Positions 51,078 through 62,880 of a stretch of DNA of 64,000 bases are shown piece after piece. This DNA comes from Pseudolabrys sp050185995. Its GTDB lineage: Bacteria > Pseudomonadota > Alphaproteobacteria > Rhizobiales > Xanthobacteraceae. A program made the position numbers and the translations under genes. The notes beneath the pieces were generated by a model. The model ran no database searches. It saw only the letters and a list, made by a program, of their open reading frames with translations, and was not told the DNA's origin. Location of the stretch: assembly GCF_050185995.1 (NCBI RefSeq), contig NZ_JBFWYW010000008.1. One strand, given 5' to 3'. Position 1 is the stretch's first letter, and each line of letters begins with the position of its first letter.

Positions 51078-51251
51078 TCAGCCGAACGCGTTCTGAACGC
51101 TGGTCCAGAGATTCAGCAGCGATGTGCCTGTCAGGGTCAGCGTCGCCGCGATGGCGCAAGCGATTCCGGCGGCGATGATCGAGTATTCGATCGCCGTGGC
51201 GCCACGTTTGTCGGCGGCAAATCGCGCAATCCGTTTTCCGATCTCGACCAT
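51078..51251 (-). CDS. Flp family type IVb pilin
   Basis: A 57-aa protein, too short for routine calling, beginning MVEIGKRIARFAADKRGATAIEY. The prepilin peptidase site is between Gly and Ala in RGATAIEYSIIAAGI, with the Glu at +5 and the following hydrophobic helix (about residues 18-45). GGAGA lies upstream of the ATG. These form Flp/Tad adhesive pili, but none of the tad assembly genes (cpaA-F, tadV-G) is in the window, so it is an isolated pilin gene. Confidence 0.85.
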   Translation of the reverse strand: MVEIGKRIARFAADKRGATAIEYSIIAAGIACAIAATLTLTGTSLLNLWTSVQNAFG

Positions 51252-51278
51252 TGTTTGTCTCCGGCGTCGCGCCAGCGA

Positions 51279-51683
51279 TTACAGAAGCGCCATCAGATGA
51301 GCGACCAACGGCTCGTCGGCCGGCGGCATCTGATAGTCGCGCAGCCTGTTCGGCCGGACCCAGGTGAGCCGCTGTCCTTCCTTCGGACTGACCATTCCCT
51401 CCCAGCGCCGGCACACATAAAGCGGCATCAGGAGATGAAAGTCCGGGTAGGCGTGGCTCGCGAAGGTCAGCGGCGCAAGACAGGGCTCGCTGACGGTGAT
51501 CCCCAACTCCTCGTTCAGTTCCCGGATCAGGGTCTGTTCCGGCCGCTCGCCGGTTTCGACCTTGCCGCCGGGGAACTCCCACAAGCCTGCCATCGGCTTC
51601 CCGGCCGGGCGCTCGGCAAGCAGCACGCGCCCGTCGGCATCGACGAGGGCACAGGCGGCGACCAGAACCAATCTGCTGCTCAT
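51279..51683 (-). CDS. mutT: MutT/Nudix 8-oxo-dGTP diphosphatase
   Basis: 134 aa from the ATG at 51683. The Nudix box GGKVETGERPEQTLIRELNE followed by ELGI fits GX5EX7REUXEEXGU exactly. VLLAERPAGKPMAGLWEFPG precedes it and is typical of MutT. It hydrolyses 8-oxo-dGTP to prevent A:T to C:G mutations. It follows argJ on the same strand after a gap of about 110 bp. Confidence 0.9.
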   Translation of the reverse strand: MSSRLVLVAACALVDADGRVLLAERPAGKPMAGLWEFPGGKVETGERPEQTLIRELNEELGITVSEPCLAPLTFASHAYPDFHLLMPLYVCRRWEGMVSPKEGQRLTWVRPNRLRDYQMPPADEPLVAHLMALL

Positions 51684-51796
51684 GTCCTCAGGTCCGGACG
51701 GTACGGGGCGTGTGGTTAAAGCGGTCTCAATGGCGAACAAAAGCTGCGTTGCGTGCCTTGATAAACGCGATTGGCGGCCGGGTTTTAATGCCGCGA

Positions 51797-53032
51797 TTAC
51801 GAGCGGTAATCGCCGTTGATCGCGACATATTCCTTGGTGAGGTCGCAGGTCAGCACGCGGTCGCGGCCCCTCCCTAACCCGAGCGCGACCTTCAGGCTGA
51901 TCTCCGGCTTCTTCATCGCGGCGCTGACCTCGGCCTCGTCGTAGGCTGGGTCGCGATAGCCCTTGTGGGCGACGCGGATGCCGTTGAACCAGATCGACAG
52001 CTTGTCGCGGTTCGCCGGCTCGCCGGCCTTGCCGACCGCCATGACGACGCGGCCCCAGTTGGCGTCCTCGCCGGCGAGCGCGGTCTTCACCAGCGGTGAA
52101 TTGGCGATCGACATCGCGATTCGCCGCGCTGACGTCTTCGACACCGCGCCCTCGACGGTGATCTCGACCAGCTTGCGCGCCCCTTCGCCGTCGCGCGCGA
52201 TCTGTTCGGCAAGATTGCCGAGCACGGCGTTGAGTGCCTTGCGAAACGCCTTTAGCCGCGGATCGGACGCGCGGGAAATCTTCGGGGCGTTCTTCGCTTT
52301 GCCGGTCGCGAACATCAGCAGCGTGTCGGAGGTCGAGGTGTCGCCGTCGACGGTGACGGCATTGAAAGTATCGACGGTGCCTTCCGCGAGCAGCGCGCGG
52401 AGCGCCGGCGCGGCAATCGCCGCGTCGGTGAAGACGAAGGCGAGCATGGTCGCCATGTCGGGCGCGATCATGCCGGCGCCCTTGGCGATGCCGTTGAGCG
52501 TCACCTTCGCCTTGCCGATCTTCACCGTGGCGGTTGCGACCTTCGGGAAGGTGTCGGTGGTCATGATCGCTTTTGCCGCGTCGGGCCACGGCTCGGGCGT
52601 CGCGGCGGCGACCATGCCGTCCATCACGCCGTCGAAGGCTTGAGCCTTGAGCGGCTCGCCGATCACGCCGGTCGAGGCGAGGAACACCTCCGCCGGCTTG
52701 CAGCCTGCCGCGCGCGACGCGATGGCGGCGGTGAACTTGCAGGCCTCGCGGCCGGTCTTGCCGGTGAAGGCGTTGGCGTTGCCGGAATTGACGACCAGCG
52801 CGCGCGCTTTACCCCTCTTCATCTTGTCACGGCACCATTCAACCGGCGCCGACGGACACTTCGAGCGCGTGAACACGCCGGCGACCGTGGTGCCGGGTTC
52901 CAGCAGCGCGAGCAGCACATCGGTGCGGCCCTTGTAGCGAATGCCGGCCGCGGCGGTTGCGAGCCGCACGCCGTCGATTGGCGGCAGGTCGGGAACGGAG
53001 GTCGGGGCGAGGGGAGAAACGGCGGCGGACAT
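51797..53032 (-). CDS. argJ: bifunctional ornithine acetyltransferase/N-acetylglutamate synthase
   Basis: 411 aa from the ATG at 53032 (another ATG lies eight codons upstream). Self-cleavage occurs before the Thr in GAGMIAPDMATMLAFVFTDA, the ArgJ signature. VNSGNANAFTGKTG and VDGDTSTSDTLLMFATG are conserved. The enzyme cycles the acetyl group between acetylornithine and glutamate in arginine synthesis. It follows the parvulin gene on the same strand, 94 bp away. Confidence 0.95.
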   Translation of the reverse strand: MSAAVSPLAPTSVPDLPPIDGVRLATAAAGIRYKGRTDVLLALLEPGTTVAGVFTRSKCPSAPVEWCRDKMKRGKARALVVNSGNANAFTGKTGREACKFTAAIASRAAGCKPAEVFLASTGVIGEPLKAQAFDGVMDGMVAAATPEPWPDAAKAIMTTDTFPKVATATVKIGKAKVTLNGIAKGAGMIAPDMATMLAFVFTDAAIAAPALRALLAEGTVDTFNAVTVDGDTSTSDTLLMFATGKAKNAPKISRASDPRLKAFRKALNAVLGNLAEQIARDGEGARKLVEITVEGAVSKTSARRIAMSIANSPLVKTALAGEDANWGRVVMAVGKAGEPANRDKLSIWFNGIRVAHKGYRDPAYDEAEVSAAMKKPEISLKVALGLGRGRDRVLTCDLTKEYVAINGDYRS

Positions 53033-53126
53033 GGTGTCACCCAATGGAATTGGCACGCCCTAGATAGCAGAACGGCCGGACAAAAAATGCCCGGCCGTTG
53101 CCAAAAATTTCAAGCGGCCGCCCGGC

Positions 53127-54074
53127 TTACTTCTTCGCCGGTTCGTCGGCCTTCTTGTCGTCCTTGGCCGGCTCGTCCTTCTTGTCGAGCCGCTCGATCT
53201 TGGCGTCGGCGCGCAGCTTGGTGACGAGATCGGCCTGCGCCTTGCGCACGACATAGGTTTCGATCTGCGCCTTGACTTCATCGAAGGCCGGGGCGGGCTT
53301 CTTGCGCTTTTCCTCGACCTTGAGGACGTGCCAGCCGAACTGGGTCTTGATCGGATCGGAAATCTTGCCCGGCGCGATCTCGAAGGCCGCGGTCGCGAAT
53401 TCCGGCACCATCTGCTCCTTGGTGAAGAAGCCGAGGTCGCCGCCATTGGCCTTGCCGGACGGATCTTCGGTCAGCTCGCCGGCGAGCTTGGCGAAATCCT
53501 CGCCCTTGTTGAGGCGCACGATGATCGCCTTGATCTTGTCCTCGGCGGCCTTGCTCGCCTTGTCGTCCTTGGCGTCGGCGCGGATCAGGATGTGGCGCGC
53601 ATGCACCTCCTGTTCCTCCGGAAGCTGCTTCACGGCGTCGTCATAAACCTTCTGCATCGCCGCGTCGGTCAGCGCTTCCTTGCCGGTCACGTCGAACAGC
53701 TTCGACATCAGCAGCTTGTTGCGTGCGAATTCCATTCGCTTCTTGAAATCCGGCGTGTCGGCGATCTTCTTGGCTTCGGCGGCCTGGGTGACCAGCACCA
53801 TGTCGGTGAGGAACGAGATCAGGTATTCGCGCTTCGCATCGGGCGTCATCTGCGGAATCTGCCCGGCTTCCTCTTCGGCTGCCTTCACGTCGCTTTCGTG
53901 GATGTCGACGCCGTTGACCTTTGCGATCACGGGATCGGGTGTCTGGGCGCGGACCGGCAGGGCATTGATGCTCGCGAGCGTTAACGCGAGCGCCAAAGTT
54001 GCGGTCAGGGTCGCGGTGATTGCGCCGGCCGCGCGCATCGCGAGCGCCGGGCCGGTCTTGTTCGGGGTCAACAT
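53127..54074 (-). CDS. parvulin-type peptidyl-prolyl cis-trans isomerase (PpiC/SurA-like)
   Basis: 315 aa from the ATG at 54074. Residues 1-43 form a long signal peptide (GALAM...ALALTLASINALPVRAQ). A helical SurA-N-like segment (about 45-150) is followed by the parvulin domain, HARHILIRADAKDD, GGDLGFFTKEQMVPEFATAA and TQFGWHVLKVEE, and a Lys/Asp-rich tail (KDEPAKDDKKADEPAKK). It probably helps fold exported outer-membrane or periplasmic proteins. It is divergent from secA. Confidence 0.9.
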   Translation of the reverse strand: MLTPNKTGPALAMRAAGAITATLTATLALALTLASINALPVRAQTPDPVIAKVNGVDIHESDVKAAEEEAGQIPQMTPDAKREYLISFLTDMVLVTQAAEAKKIADTPDFKKRMEFARNKLLMSKLFDVTGKEALTDAAMQKVYDDAVKQLPEEQEVHARHILIRADAKDDKASKAAEDKIKAIIVRLNKGEDFAKLAGELTEDPSGKANGGDLGFFTKEQMVPEFATAAFEIAPGKISDPIKTQFGWHVLKVEEKRKKPAPAFDEVKAQIETYVVRKAQADLVTKLRADAKIERLDKKDEPAKDDKKADEPAKK

Positions 54075-54374
54075 GATGTTGTCCTTGAAATGGGGGATTC
54101 TCGTGCCCGAAAGGGGCTGCGGCGGTCTTGTCGCCCAACCATCACACCATTGCAACGGCGGAGCGCCGCGAAGCATTAACGTCCGCGTGAGCGGAAATTG
54201 CGGCAATTGACAACAATCGGACCCCCTCCTATGTCTCCCAAGGCTCGTCGCGCGGGCCGCGCGCGTTCTAATTGCCTGAAATGTGCCGTATTTCCGCAGC
54301 GTCTGATGTCACGGCCGGCGCAGCCCTCATCCGGGCGGTGCCGTCGGGAACAGGTTGAAGGTTAAGGAAATTTC
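54075..54374. other. intergenic region between the divergent parvulin gene and secA
   Basis: About 300 bp holding both divergent promoters. I see no coding frame of substance and no obvious RNA element or secM-like leader. A moderately AT-rich stretch around 54205-54235 (TTGACAACAATCGG) is the likeliest site of a -35 box; this is a guess. Confidence 0.5.
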
Positions 54375-57155
<2,781 letters not shown>

Positions 57156-57182
57156 TCCGCCGTCGCATCGCTGAAATATGAA

Positions 57183-57210
57183 ACGCCGGGCTTCTGCCCG
57201 GCGTTTATGT
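57183..57210. terminator. intrinsic terminator shared by secA and the GIY-YIG gene
   Basis: ACGCCGGGC (57183-57191) and GCCCGGCGT (57196-57204) form a perfect 9-bp stem with loop TTCT, followed by TTATGTTTT. On the other strand the stem is followed by TTCATATTTC. It lies 28 bp after the secA stop and abuts the end of the convergent gene. Confidence 0.85.
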
Positions 57211-57543
57211 TTTCAGTGTCCCGCTGAGTTTTTTCCGGAACGCGCGGTCGCGCTTCAGATGCCATTCCCGGCTCATGGCGTGGCGGCGGCTGGCGCAGCG
57301 CTCCTCGTGCAGCAGCACCCAGATGCGTCCGCGCGTCGTGCGCGCGCCGGTGCCGGCATTATGGCGCGCGAGGCGGCGCGCGAGGTCGTTGGTCCAGCCG
57401 ACATAAGTGAGCCGCCGGCCATCCTTGCCGACCGTGCCGAGAACATAGACGAAGCAGTCCGATGCGCTGGACGTTCCTGCCGGCGCTGTCTTGATCGGCT
57501 TTTTGGCCGTTGATTTGGCTGTCGTCGTCTTGCGCGCGGGCAA
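57205..57543 (-). CDS. GIY-YIG nuclease family protein
   Basis: A 112-aa protein with a Lys/Thr/Ala-rich tail at the N-terminus (about 30 residues), then the GIY-YIG domain: CFVYVLGTVGKDGRRLTYVGW (YVL and YVGW replacing GIY and YIG), TNDLARRLARHNAG, and EWHLKRDRAFRKKL with a Glu/Arg pair. It resembles the UhR/UPF0213 group of small single-domain nucleases of unknown role. Convergent with secA. Confidence 0.88.
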   Translation of the reverse strand: MPARKTTTAKSTAKKPIKTAPAGTSSASDCFVYVLGTVGKDGRRLTYVGWTNDLARRLARHNAGTGARTTRGRIWVLLHEERCASRRHAMSREWHLKRDRAFRKKLSGTLKT

Positions 57544-57566
57544 GGGAGCGGACTTGAGCGCGACGA

Positions 57567-59168
57567 TCAGTTGCGCAGGCCGGACCAGCGGCTCTCGAAC
57601 GAGCCCGCGGGCACGACCGGCTGCGCGCCCATCATGCTGGCTCGCTGCGGCGTGCTGGTGAACGCCGTCCGGGTCTGCGGCTGGGCGGCAGGCGCGGGGC
57701 GTTCATCGTTCGCGGCCACGCGCGGCTTCAGCTCGGGCTTGGGTTCCGGCTCGGGCGGCGCAGCGGCAGCGGTCCGGTGTTCAACCGGCTTGTTCGATTC
57801 CGCGGCAGGCTTGTGCGAGGGCTTGGCGGCGACACGGGTCGGCTTGGCCGGACGGCGCTTCGCCGCCGCGGTGCGGGTCGCGGGAGCGGGCGCCGGTTCG
57901 GCGGCTTCCGTCGGCGTTGCGGAGGCTTCGGCGGACGAGCCGCTCAGCAGGTTATCGAGCAGGCCGCCGATGGTTTTCGGCTGCTCCGGCGCTTCGCCGG
58001 TTTTCGGCAGCGGCGCGGCGTCGGGCACCGGCACCTTGCCGCGGATCGCGGGCGTGCCGGTTTCGACGGAGGCGAGTTGATACTTCGGCTCGACGCCCGG
58101 CATGTTGGCCGGAATGGTGGTCTGCGCGGGCGGATTGCTCGAGGTGCGCGGCAGCGCACCCGGCGTCGTCGAGGCGATCAGCACCGGCTGACTGAAGCGG
58201 GTGTCGCCCTGCGCGACGCTCGTCGCCTGCAGCTTGTCGTAGAACGAAGGATGCATGCCGCCGTCGACGCCCTTGCGGCTGGCGACGACCGAAATGTTGC
58301 TGGAGACGAGCTCGGCATATTCGGTGTTGTCGCGCTGCTGCTTCTCGGCGACCGCGCTGGCGATCGTCGGCTCGACCTGGAAGGCCGGGCACTTGCCGCG
58401 CGCGCTGAACGAGGGCGCGCGTGCCGCGCCTTCCGGGGTCGTCGCGTCGAACACATAGTGGCGTTCGCAGACATCGACCTTCGGCTGCTGGCGGGTGACT
58501 TCGAAGTGGTCGCTGCCGACCTTCAGCATCTTCCAGAAGGCGAGGTGCGGGCTGTTGCGGTGACGGGCGAGATTGCGCGCCGTCATACGGAACGGATAGG
58601 CCTGAACTTGGAACGCTTTCTGGCCGCCGAAGAAGGACTCGCGCGCGAGCGCGTAGATTTCGACCATCTGCTCGTCGGTCATCGCGTAGCAGCCGCGCGA
58701 CGAGCAGTCGCCGTGAACCATGAGTTCGGAGCCGGTGCGGCCCCACGAACGGTCGAAGGCGTTCGGGTAACCCATGTTGAAGGCGAGGTAGTAATTCGAG
58801 TTCGGATTCATCTGCCCCGGCGTCACGGTGTAGAAGCCTTCCGGCGCCTGCCGGTCGCCTTCCTTCACCTTGGGGCCGAGATCACCGGACCAGCGGCAGA
58901 TCGGATAGGTCTTGAGCAGCGCGTATTCGCCGCTGCGGTTCTTCTTCCAGACTTCGGCTTCGGATTCTTCCTTGAAGAGGCGAACCAGGATCGGGGAATC
59001 CTTGTCCATCTGCTTCTCTTCAAGCAGCGCGAGCGTCTTGTCGGAGAGCGGCGCCTGAGCGCGTCCGGTCGGCGCGATGTTATCGGCGTAATTGCAGCCG
59101 CTCAGCGTCACAGCCACGCAAAGGGCCGCGGACGCGAGCAATGCGCGCGCGAAGGGCAGAGATGTCAA
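57567..59168 (-). CDS. L,D-transpeptidase (YafK/DUF-type) lipoprotein
   Basis: A 533-aa lipoprotein: signal peptide ending in lipobox LSGC (Cys25). The YkuD-type domain (about residues 55-190) contains ARLFK-like SEAEVWKKNRSGEYALLKTY, YPNAFDRSWGRTGSELMVHG, and the catalytic motif HGDCSSRGCYAMTDEQMVE with the Cys nucleophile. The C-terminal 200 residues are Ala/Pro-rich and disordered. Such enzymes cross-link peptidoglycan or attach outer-membrane lipoproteins to it. Which is done here is unknown. It is transcribed alone. Confidence 0.88.
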   Translation of the reverse strand: MTSLPFARALLASAALCVAVTLSGCNYADNIAPTGRAQAPLSDKTLALLEEKQMDKDSPILVRLFKEESEAEVWKKNRSGEYALLKTYPICRWSGDLGPKVKEGDRQAPEGFYTVTPGQMNPNSNYYLAFNMGYPNAFDRSWGRTGSELMVHGDCSSRGCYAMTDEQMVEIYALARESFFGGQKAFQVQAYPFRMTARNLARHRNSPHLAFWKMLKVGSDHFEVTRQQPKVDVCERHYVFDATTPEGAARAPSFSARGKCPAFQVEPTIASAVAEKQQRDNTEYAELVSSNISVVASRKGVDGGMHPSFYDKLQATSVAQGDTRFSQPVLIASTTPGALPRTSSNPPAQTTIPANMPGVEPKYQLASVETGTPAIRGKVPVPDAAPLPKTGEAPEQPKTIGGLLDNLLSGSSAEASATPTEAAEPAPAPATRTAAAKRRPAKPTRVAAKPSHKPAAESNKPVEHRTAAAAPPEPEPKPELKPRVAANDERPAPAAQPQTRTAFTSTPQRASMMGAQPVVPAGSFESRWSGLRN

Positions 59169-59454
59169 CGCGATACTCCCCGACCGATCGGATCGTTATT
59201 GAGTAATCGTTATCCATAAGATGTGGCTTTCGCAAGGCGACATGGTCCGGGCCTCTGGAAGCCGTATCCTATGGTGAATTCAGCGTAAATCCTGTTCAGG
59301 TGGCCGGCAATGCCCTAAATGAAGGGCTTCGGGCAAGCCGCCAATACTGAGTTTTGCACGATGAATATATCGGCCGGCGGTTAATTTACTTCACCGCATC
59401 GGTGCCCGTCATGCGGGGCCGTCGCCAACACTTCGTTTCACTGGCGAAATTGGC

Positions 59455-60411
59455 TCAGCCGAGCGTGCGGCCGAGCGCCAGGAACTTCTCCCGGCGGCTG
59501 CGGCGGACGGCGTCCCGGTCCATGCCGGCAAAGCCGGCGAGCGCCTGCTCGATCGCCTGGCCGGCGGCGGTCACCGTGGCGGCGGGGTCGCGATGCGCGC
59601 CGCCCATCGGCTCGGGGATGATCTGGTCGATGACGCCGAAGCGCAGCATGTCCTGCGCCGTGATCTTCATGTTGGTGGCGGCTTCCTGCGCCTTGGTGGT
59701 GTCGCGCCACAGGATCGAGGCCGCGCCTTCCGGCGAGATGACGCTGTAAATGGAATGTTCGAGCATCAGCACGCGGTTGGCGGTGGCGATGGCGATCGCG
59801 CCGCCGGAGCCGCCTTCGCCGACCACCAGCGCGACGTTCGGCACGCCGAGGCCGAGGCACATGTCGGTCGAGCGGGCGATGGCTTCGGCCTGGCCGCGTT
59901 CTTCGGCGCCGATGCCGGGATAGGCGCCGGCGGTGTCGATCAGCGAGATCACTGGAATCTCGAAACGGTCGGCCATTTCCATCAGCCGCACCGCCTTGCG
60001 ATAGCCTTCCGGCCGCGCCATGCCGAAATTGTGCTTGATGCGGCTTTCCGTGTCGGAGCCTTTCTCGTGGCCCATGACGCAGACGCTTGCGCCGCGGAAG
60101 CGGCCGAAGCCGCCGATGATCGCGGCGTCCTCGCCGAACTTGCGGTCGCCGGCGAGCGGGACGAAGTCGGTGATCAGCTTTGCGATGTAGTCGACGCAGT
60201 GTGGCCGCTGCGGATGTCGCGCGACTTGCGTCTTCTGCCACGGCGTCAGCGCGGCATAGAGTTCCTTCAGGGCCTGCGCCGCCTTGGTCTCGAGCCGCGC
60301 GACGTCCTCGCCGATCGAGACGGCATCGCCGGTGTCCGACACCTTGCGAAGCTCCTCGATCTTGGCTTCGAGTTCCGCGACCGGCTTTTCGAAATCGAGA
60401 TAGCTGCGCAT
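59455..60411 (-). CDS. accA: acetyl-CoA carboxylase carboxyltransferase subunit alpha
   Basis: A 318-aa subunit opening MRSYLDFEKPVAELEAKIEEL. ARHPQRPHCVDYI, NFGMARPEGYRKAVRLM, IDTAGAYPGIGAEERGQAEA and VGEGGSGGAIAIA are AccA hallmarks, including the biotin/CoA-site glycine turns. With AccD it transfers carboxyl from biotin to acetyl-CoA, starting fatty-acid synthesis. AccD is not in the window. It lies between the L,D-transpeptidase gene and the GNAT gene. Confidence 0.97.
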   Translation of the reverse strand: MRSYLDFEKPVAELEAKIEELRKVSDTGDAVSIGEDVARLETKAAQALKELYAALTPWQKTQVARHPQRPHCVDYIAKLITDFVPLAGDRKFGEDAAIIGGFGRFRGASVCVMGHEKGSDTESRIKHNFGMARPEGYRKAVRLMEMADRFEIPVISLIDTAGAYPGIGAEERGQAEAIARSTDMCLGLGVPNVALVVGEGGSGGAIAIATANRVLMLEHSIYSVISPEGAASILWRDTTKAQEAATNMKITAQDMLRFGVIDQIIPEPMGGAHRDPAATVTAAGQAIEQALAGFAGMDRDAVRRSRREKFLALGRTLG

Positions 60412-60697
60412 TGCGATGATGGGTGTGCTCTATCGGCGGTTAAATGGCGTTGACTGGAGCCGCAACTGACACGCGTGCGGCCCGGGTTTCAAGCGGGCCC
60501 GGTCATGGTTACGAACTCATTGAAGATATGCGCTAATTTGATTGGTCCCGATAGCGCGGTTTTAACCCCATTTCGCGGCGGGGGCCAAGTTCGCGGCGGT
60601 TTTGTATCCGTCTTAAGGACGCTTGGCCACTGTGCCCTTCAAGGACGCCGGGGGGCGTGTTGGCGCCCTGGCGATCGCTGTGGGGTACGGGACGGCA

Positions 60698-61921
60698 ATG
60701 TCGACCATCGATCACTGGAATGGCTGGCGTGCGCCGCCGGCCGGGCGTCATGCCGGCGTCGAGGTGCAACGCCGCACCCGCCGCCATGACGCAACCGTCG
60801 AGGTCGTCGAACTGTTCGATGTGCCGCGCGCGGCCTGGGCCGATCTGGCCGGGCGCGCGCTGGAAGCCAATGCATTTTATCTTCCGGACTGGGCGCGTGC
60901 CGTCGCGGGTCATGCCGAAGGCAAGTCCGGCGCGCGCGTGTTGCTCGCATGGGATTCGCCGGCGCGCGACCGGCTGATCGGATTGCTGCCCGTGATGTCC
61001 GCGTGGTGGACGCTGCGCATTCCGGTTCCGATTTTTGTCGCGTGGCATCCTTATTCTCCGGTCGTCGCTCCGCTGCTCGACCGCGATCGCGCCGGCGATG
61101 CCGCGCGCGGGCTCGTTGCGGCTGCAAGAAGCGGCGGCGCTTTCGCTCTGCTGCTGCCGTCGGCGCCGGATGAAGGTCCGGCGGTCAAGGCGCTGCGCGC
61201 GGCCGTCGCGGATTTCGACGCCGCGCCGGTTGCGATGAACCGCCAGCAGCGCGCGCTCCTGGATGCAACGCAGGACGGCGAGACGGCGATTGCCGGGCTC
61301 GGGTCGAAAAAAATCAAGGAACTGCGCCGTCAGCGCAATCGGCTCGCCGATGCCGGCGAGGTCGTGTTCAAGGTCGCGCGTCCGGGTGTCGAAGCGGACG
61401 CCGCGCTCGATGCGTTTCTTGCGCTCGAAGCCTCGGGCTGGAAAGGCGCCAAGGGCACCGCGCTTTCCAGCAAGCCGGGCGATACACGCTTCATTAAGTC
61501 CGCAATGGCCGAGCTTGTCGCGGCCGGCGTTGCCGACATCGCAACGCTGTCGTCGGGGCAAAAGGTCATCGCCGCCGGCATCCTGTTGCGGCATTTGCGG
61601 CGCAGCTTCTTCTTCAAGATCAGCTATGACGAGAGCGCCGCCAGGACATCGCCCGGCGTGCAGCTCACCCTAGACCTGACGCGCCTGCTTTGCGCCGACG
61701 CCGGCATCGACGATGTCGATTCCACGGCGGTCAGCGGCCACCCGATGATCGATCATGTCTGGCGCGCGCGCCTTGCCGTCTCGGACTGGCTGTTGCCGGT
61801 CGGGCCGGGCAAGGCGGCGTTCGCGCTCTGCGCCGCGCTCGTCGCGTCGCGTCATCGTCTGCGCGAAAGCGCGCGCTCCGTTTTTCACCGCATCCGTTCG
61901 CTGAAAGGAAAGAAGCCATGA
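60698..61921 (+). CDS. GNAT family acyltransferase (BioF2-like domain)
   Basis: About 407 aa from the ATG at 60698; a TTG at 60623 with AAGGA upstream is an alternative. The first 180 residues form an N-terminal domain with AWADLAGRALEANAFYLPDWARA and WHPYSPVVAPLLDRDRA. The C-terminal GNAT part has IKELRRQRNRLADAGEV, FLALEASGWKGAKGTALSS, ASGILL-like AAGILLRHLRRSFFFKISYDE, and TSPGVQLTLDLTRLLC. The BioF2-like GNAT family acts in capsule, FemAB-like and lipid pathways. The substrate is unknown. Its stop overlaps the next gene's ATG. Confidence 0.8.
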   Translation: MSTIDHWNGWRAPPAGRHAGVEVQRRTRRHDATVEVVELFDVPRAAWADLAGRALEANAFYLPDWARAVAGHAEGKSGARVLLAWDSPARDRLIGLLPVMSAWWTLRIPVPIFVAWHPYSPVVAPLLDRDRAGDAARGLVAAARSGGAFALLLPSAPDEGPAVKALRAAVADFDAAPVAMNRQQRALLDATQDGETAIAGLGSKKIKELRRQRNRLADAGEVVFKVARPGVEADAALDAFLALEASGWKGAKGTALSSKPGDTRFIKSAMAELVAAGVADIATLSSGQKVIAAGILLRHLRRSFFFKISYDESAARTSPGVQLTLDLTRLLCADAGIDDVDSTAVSGHPMIDHVWRARLAVSDWLLPVGPGKAAFALCAALVASRHRLRESARSVFHRIRSLKGKKP

Positions 61922-62874
61922 CAGCCACTGCCACGGCCGCCACGTTGTTCGAGCCCGCCGATCGCGTGGCCTTCGCGAAGTCGTTTCCGCTGCAGCCGCT
62001 TGCGATCCGGCACCGGCTCGCCGACAATCCGCTGTTCACGCTTCCGAAGATCATCGATCTGGTGCGCGAGCTGCCGGCGGACTCCATCGAATACAATTCC
62101 GGCAAGGCCGCGATCGGGCAGGATCCCGGCGCGACGCAGCTAATCGATCTCGACCCGGCCGAAGTGGTTCGCCGCATCGAGACCTGCGGCGCCTGGATGG
62201 TGCTCAAGCGCGTCGAGGCGCATCCGGCCTATCGCGCGGTGATCGAGGACGTGCTGCTGTCGGTGGCGCGCGAGAACGGCCATGCGAGCCTCGAAGACGC
62301 CGGTTTCGAGGATCTGCGCGGCTTCCTGTTCGTCTCGTCGCCCGAGTCGACGACACCGTTCCACGTCGATCCCGAAGACAACATCTTCGTCCATATCCAC
62401 GGCGACAAGTTCTTCACGGTTTGCGACAACCGCGACGGCTCCGTGGTGCCGGACGATGTCATCGAGCAGGCGCTGACCAAGCACCGCAATGTCGGCTACA
62501 GCGACGCCTTCGAGAAAAAGTCGACCTGCTATTCGCTGAAGCCAGGCGACGGCCTGTTCGTGCCTTATCTCTGGCCGCACTGGGTGCGCACCGGCTCGCA
62601 GTTCTCGATCTCGATGGCGGTGACCTGGAAGACCAAGGCGGTGATGCGCAAGAACGACGTGTTCGTGGTCAATTCGCTGTTGCGCCGCGCCGGCCTGCCG
62701 CAGCGCGCGCCCGGCCGCAATCCCGCGCTCGACGCCGTCAAGCTTGTGCTGTTCCGCAGCGTCAAGGCGGTCGTCAATCCGCTGCGCAAGAGCCTCGCGA
62801 TGCGCGCCTTGATCCGCAAGCTGGTGCTCGGCAAGGACGCCAACTACTACATGAAAACAAAAACAGCGGCCTGA
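61918..62874 (+). CDS. cupin/JmjC-like Fe(II)/2-oxoglutarate oxygenase-type protein
   Basis: A 318-aa protein whose ATG overlaps the GNAT stop by four bases (ATGA). It carries the JmjC/cupin_8 fold: His149 and Asp151 in STTPFHVDPEDNIFVHIHGD, then GDGLFVPYLWPHWVRTGSQF with His221 as third iron ligand, and SISMAVTWKTK. A basic tail ends the protein. Such enzymes usually hydroxylate proteins or small molecules with 2-oxoglutarate, and the preserved triad argues for activity. Tight coupling to the GNAT gene suggests that the two modify the same product. Confidence 0.8.
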   Translation: MTATATAATLFEPADRVAFAKSFPLQPLAIRHRLADNPLFTLPKIIDLVRELPADSIEYNSGKAAIGQDPGATQLIDLDPAEVVRRIETCGAWMVLKRVEAHPAYRAVIEDVLLSVARENGHASLEDAGFEDLRGFLFVSSPESTTPFHVDPEDNIFVHIHGDKFFTVCDNRDGSVVPDDVIEQALTKHRNVGYSDAFEKKSTCYSLKPGDGLFVPYLWPHWVRTGSQFSISMAVTWKTKAVMRKNDVFVVNSLLRRAGLPQRAPGRNPALDAVKLVLFRSVKAVVNPLRKSLAMRALIRKLVLGKDANYYMKTKTAA

Positions 62875-62880
62875 TCACGG

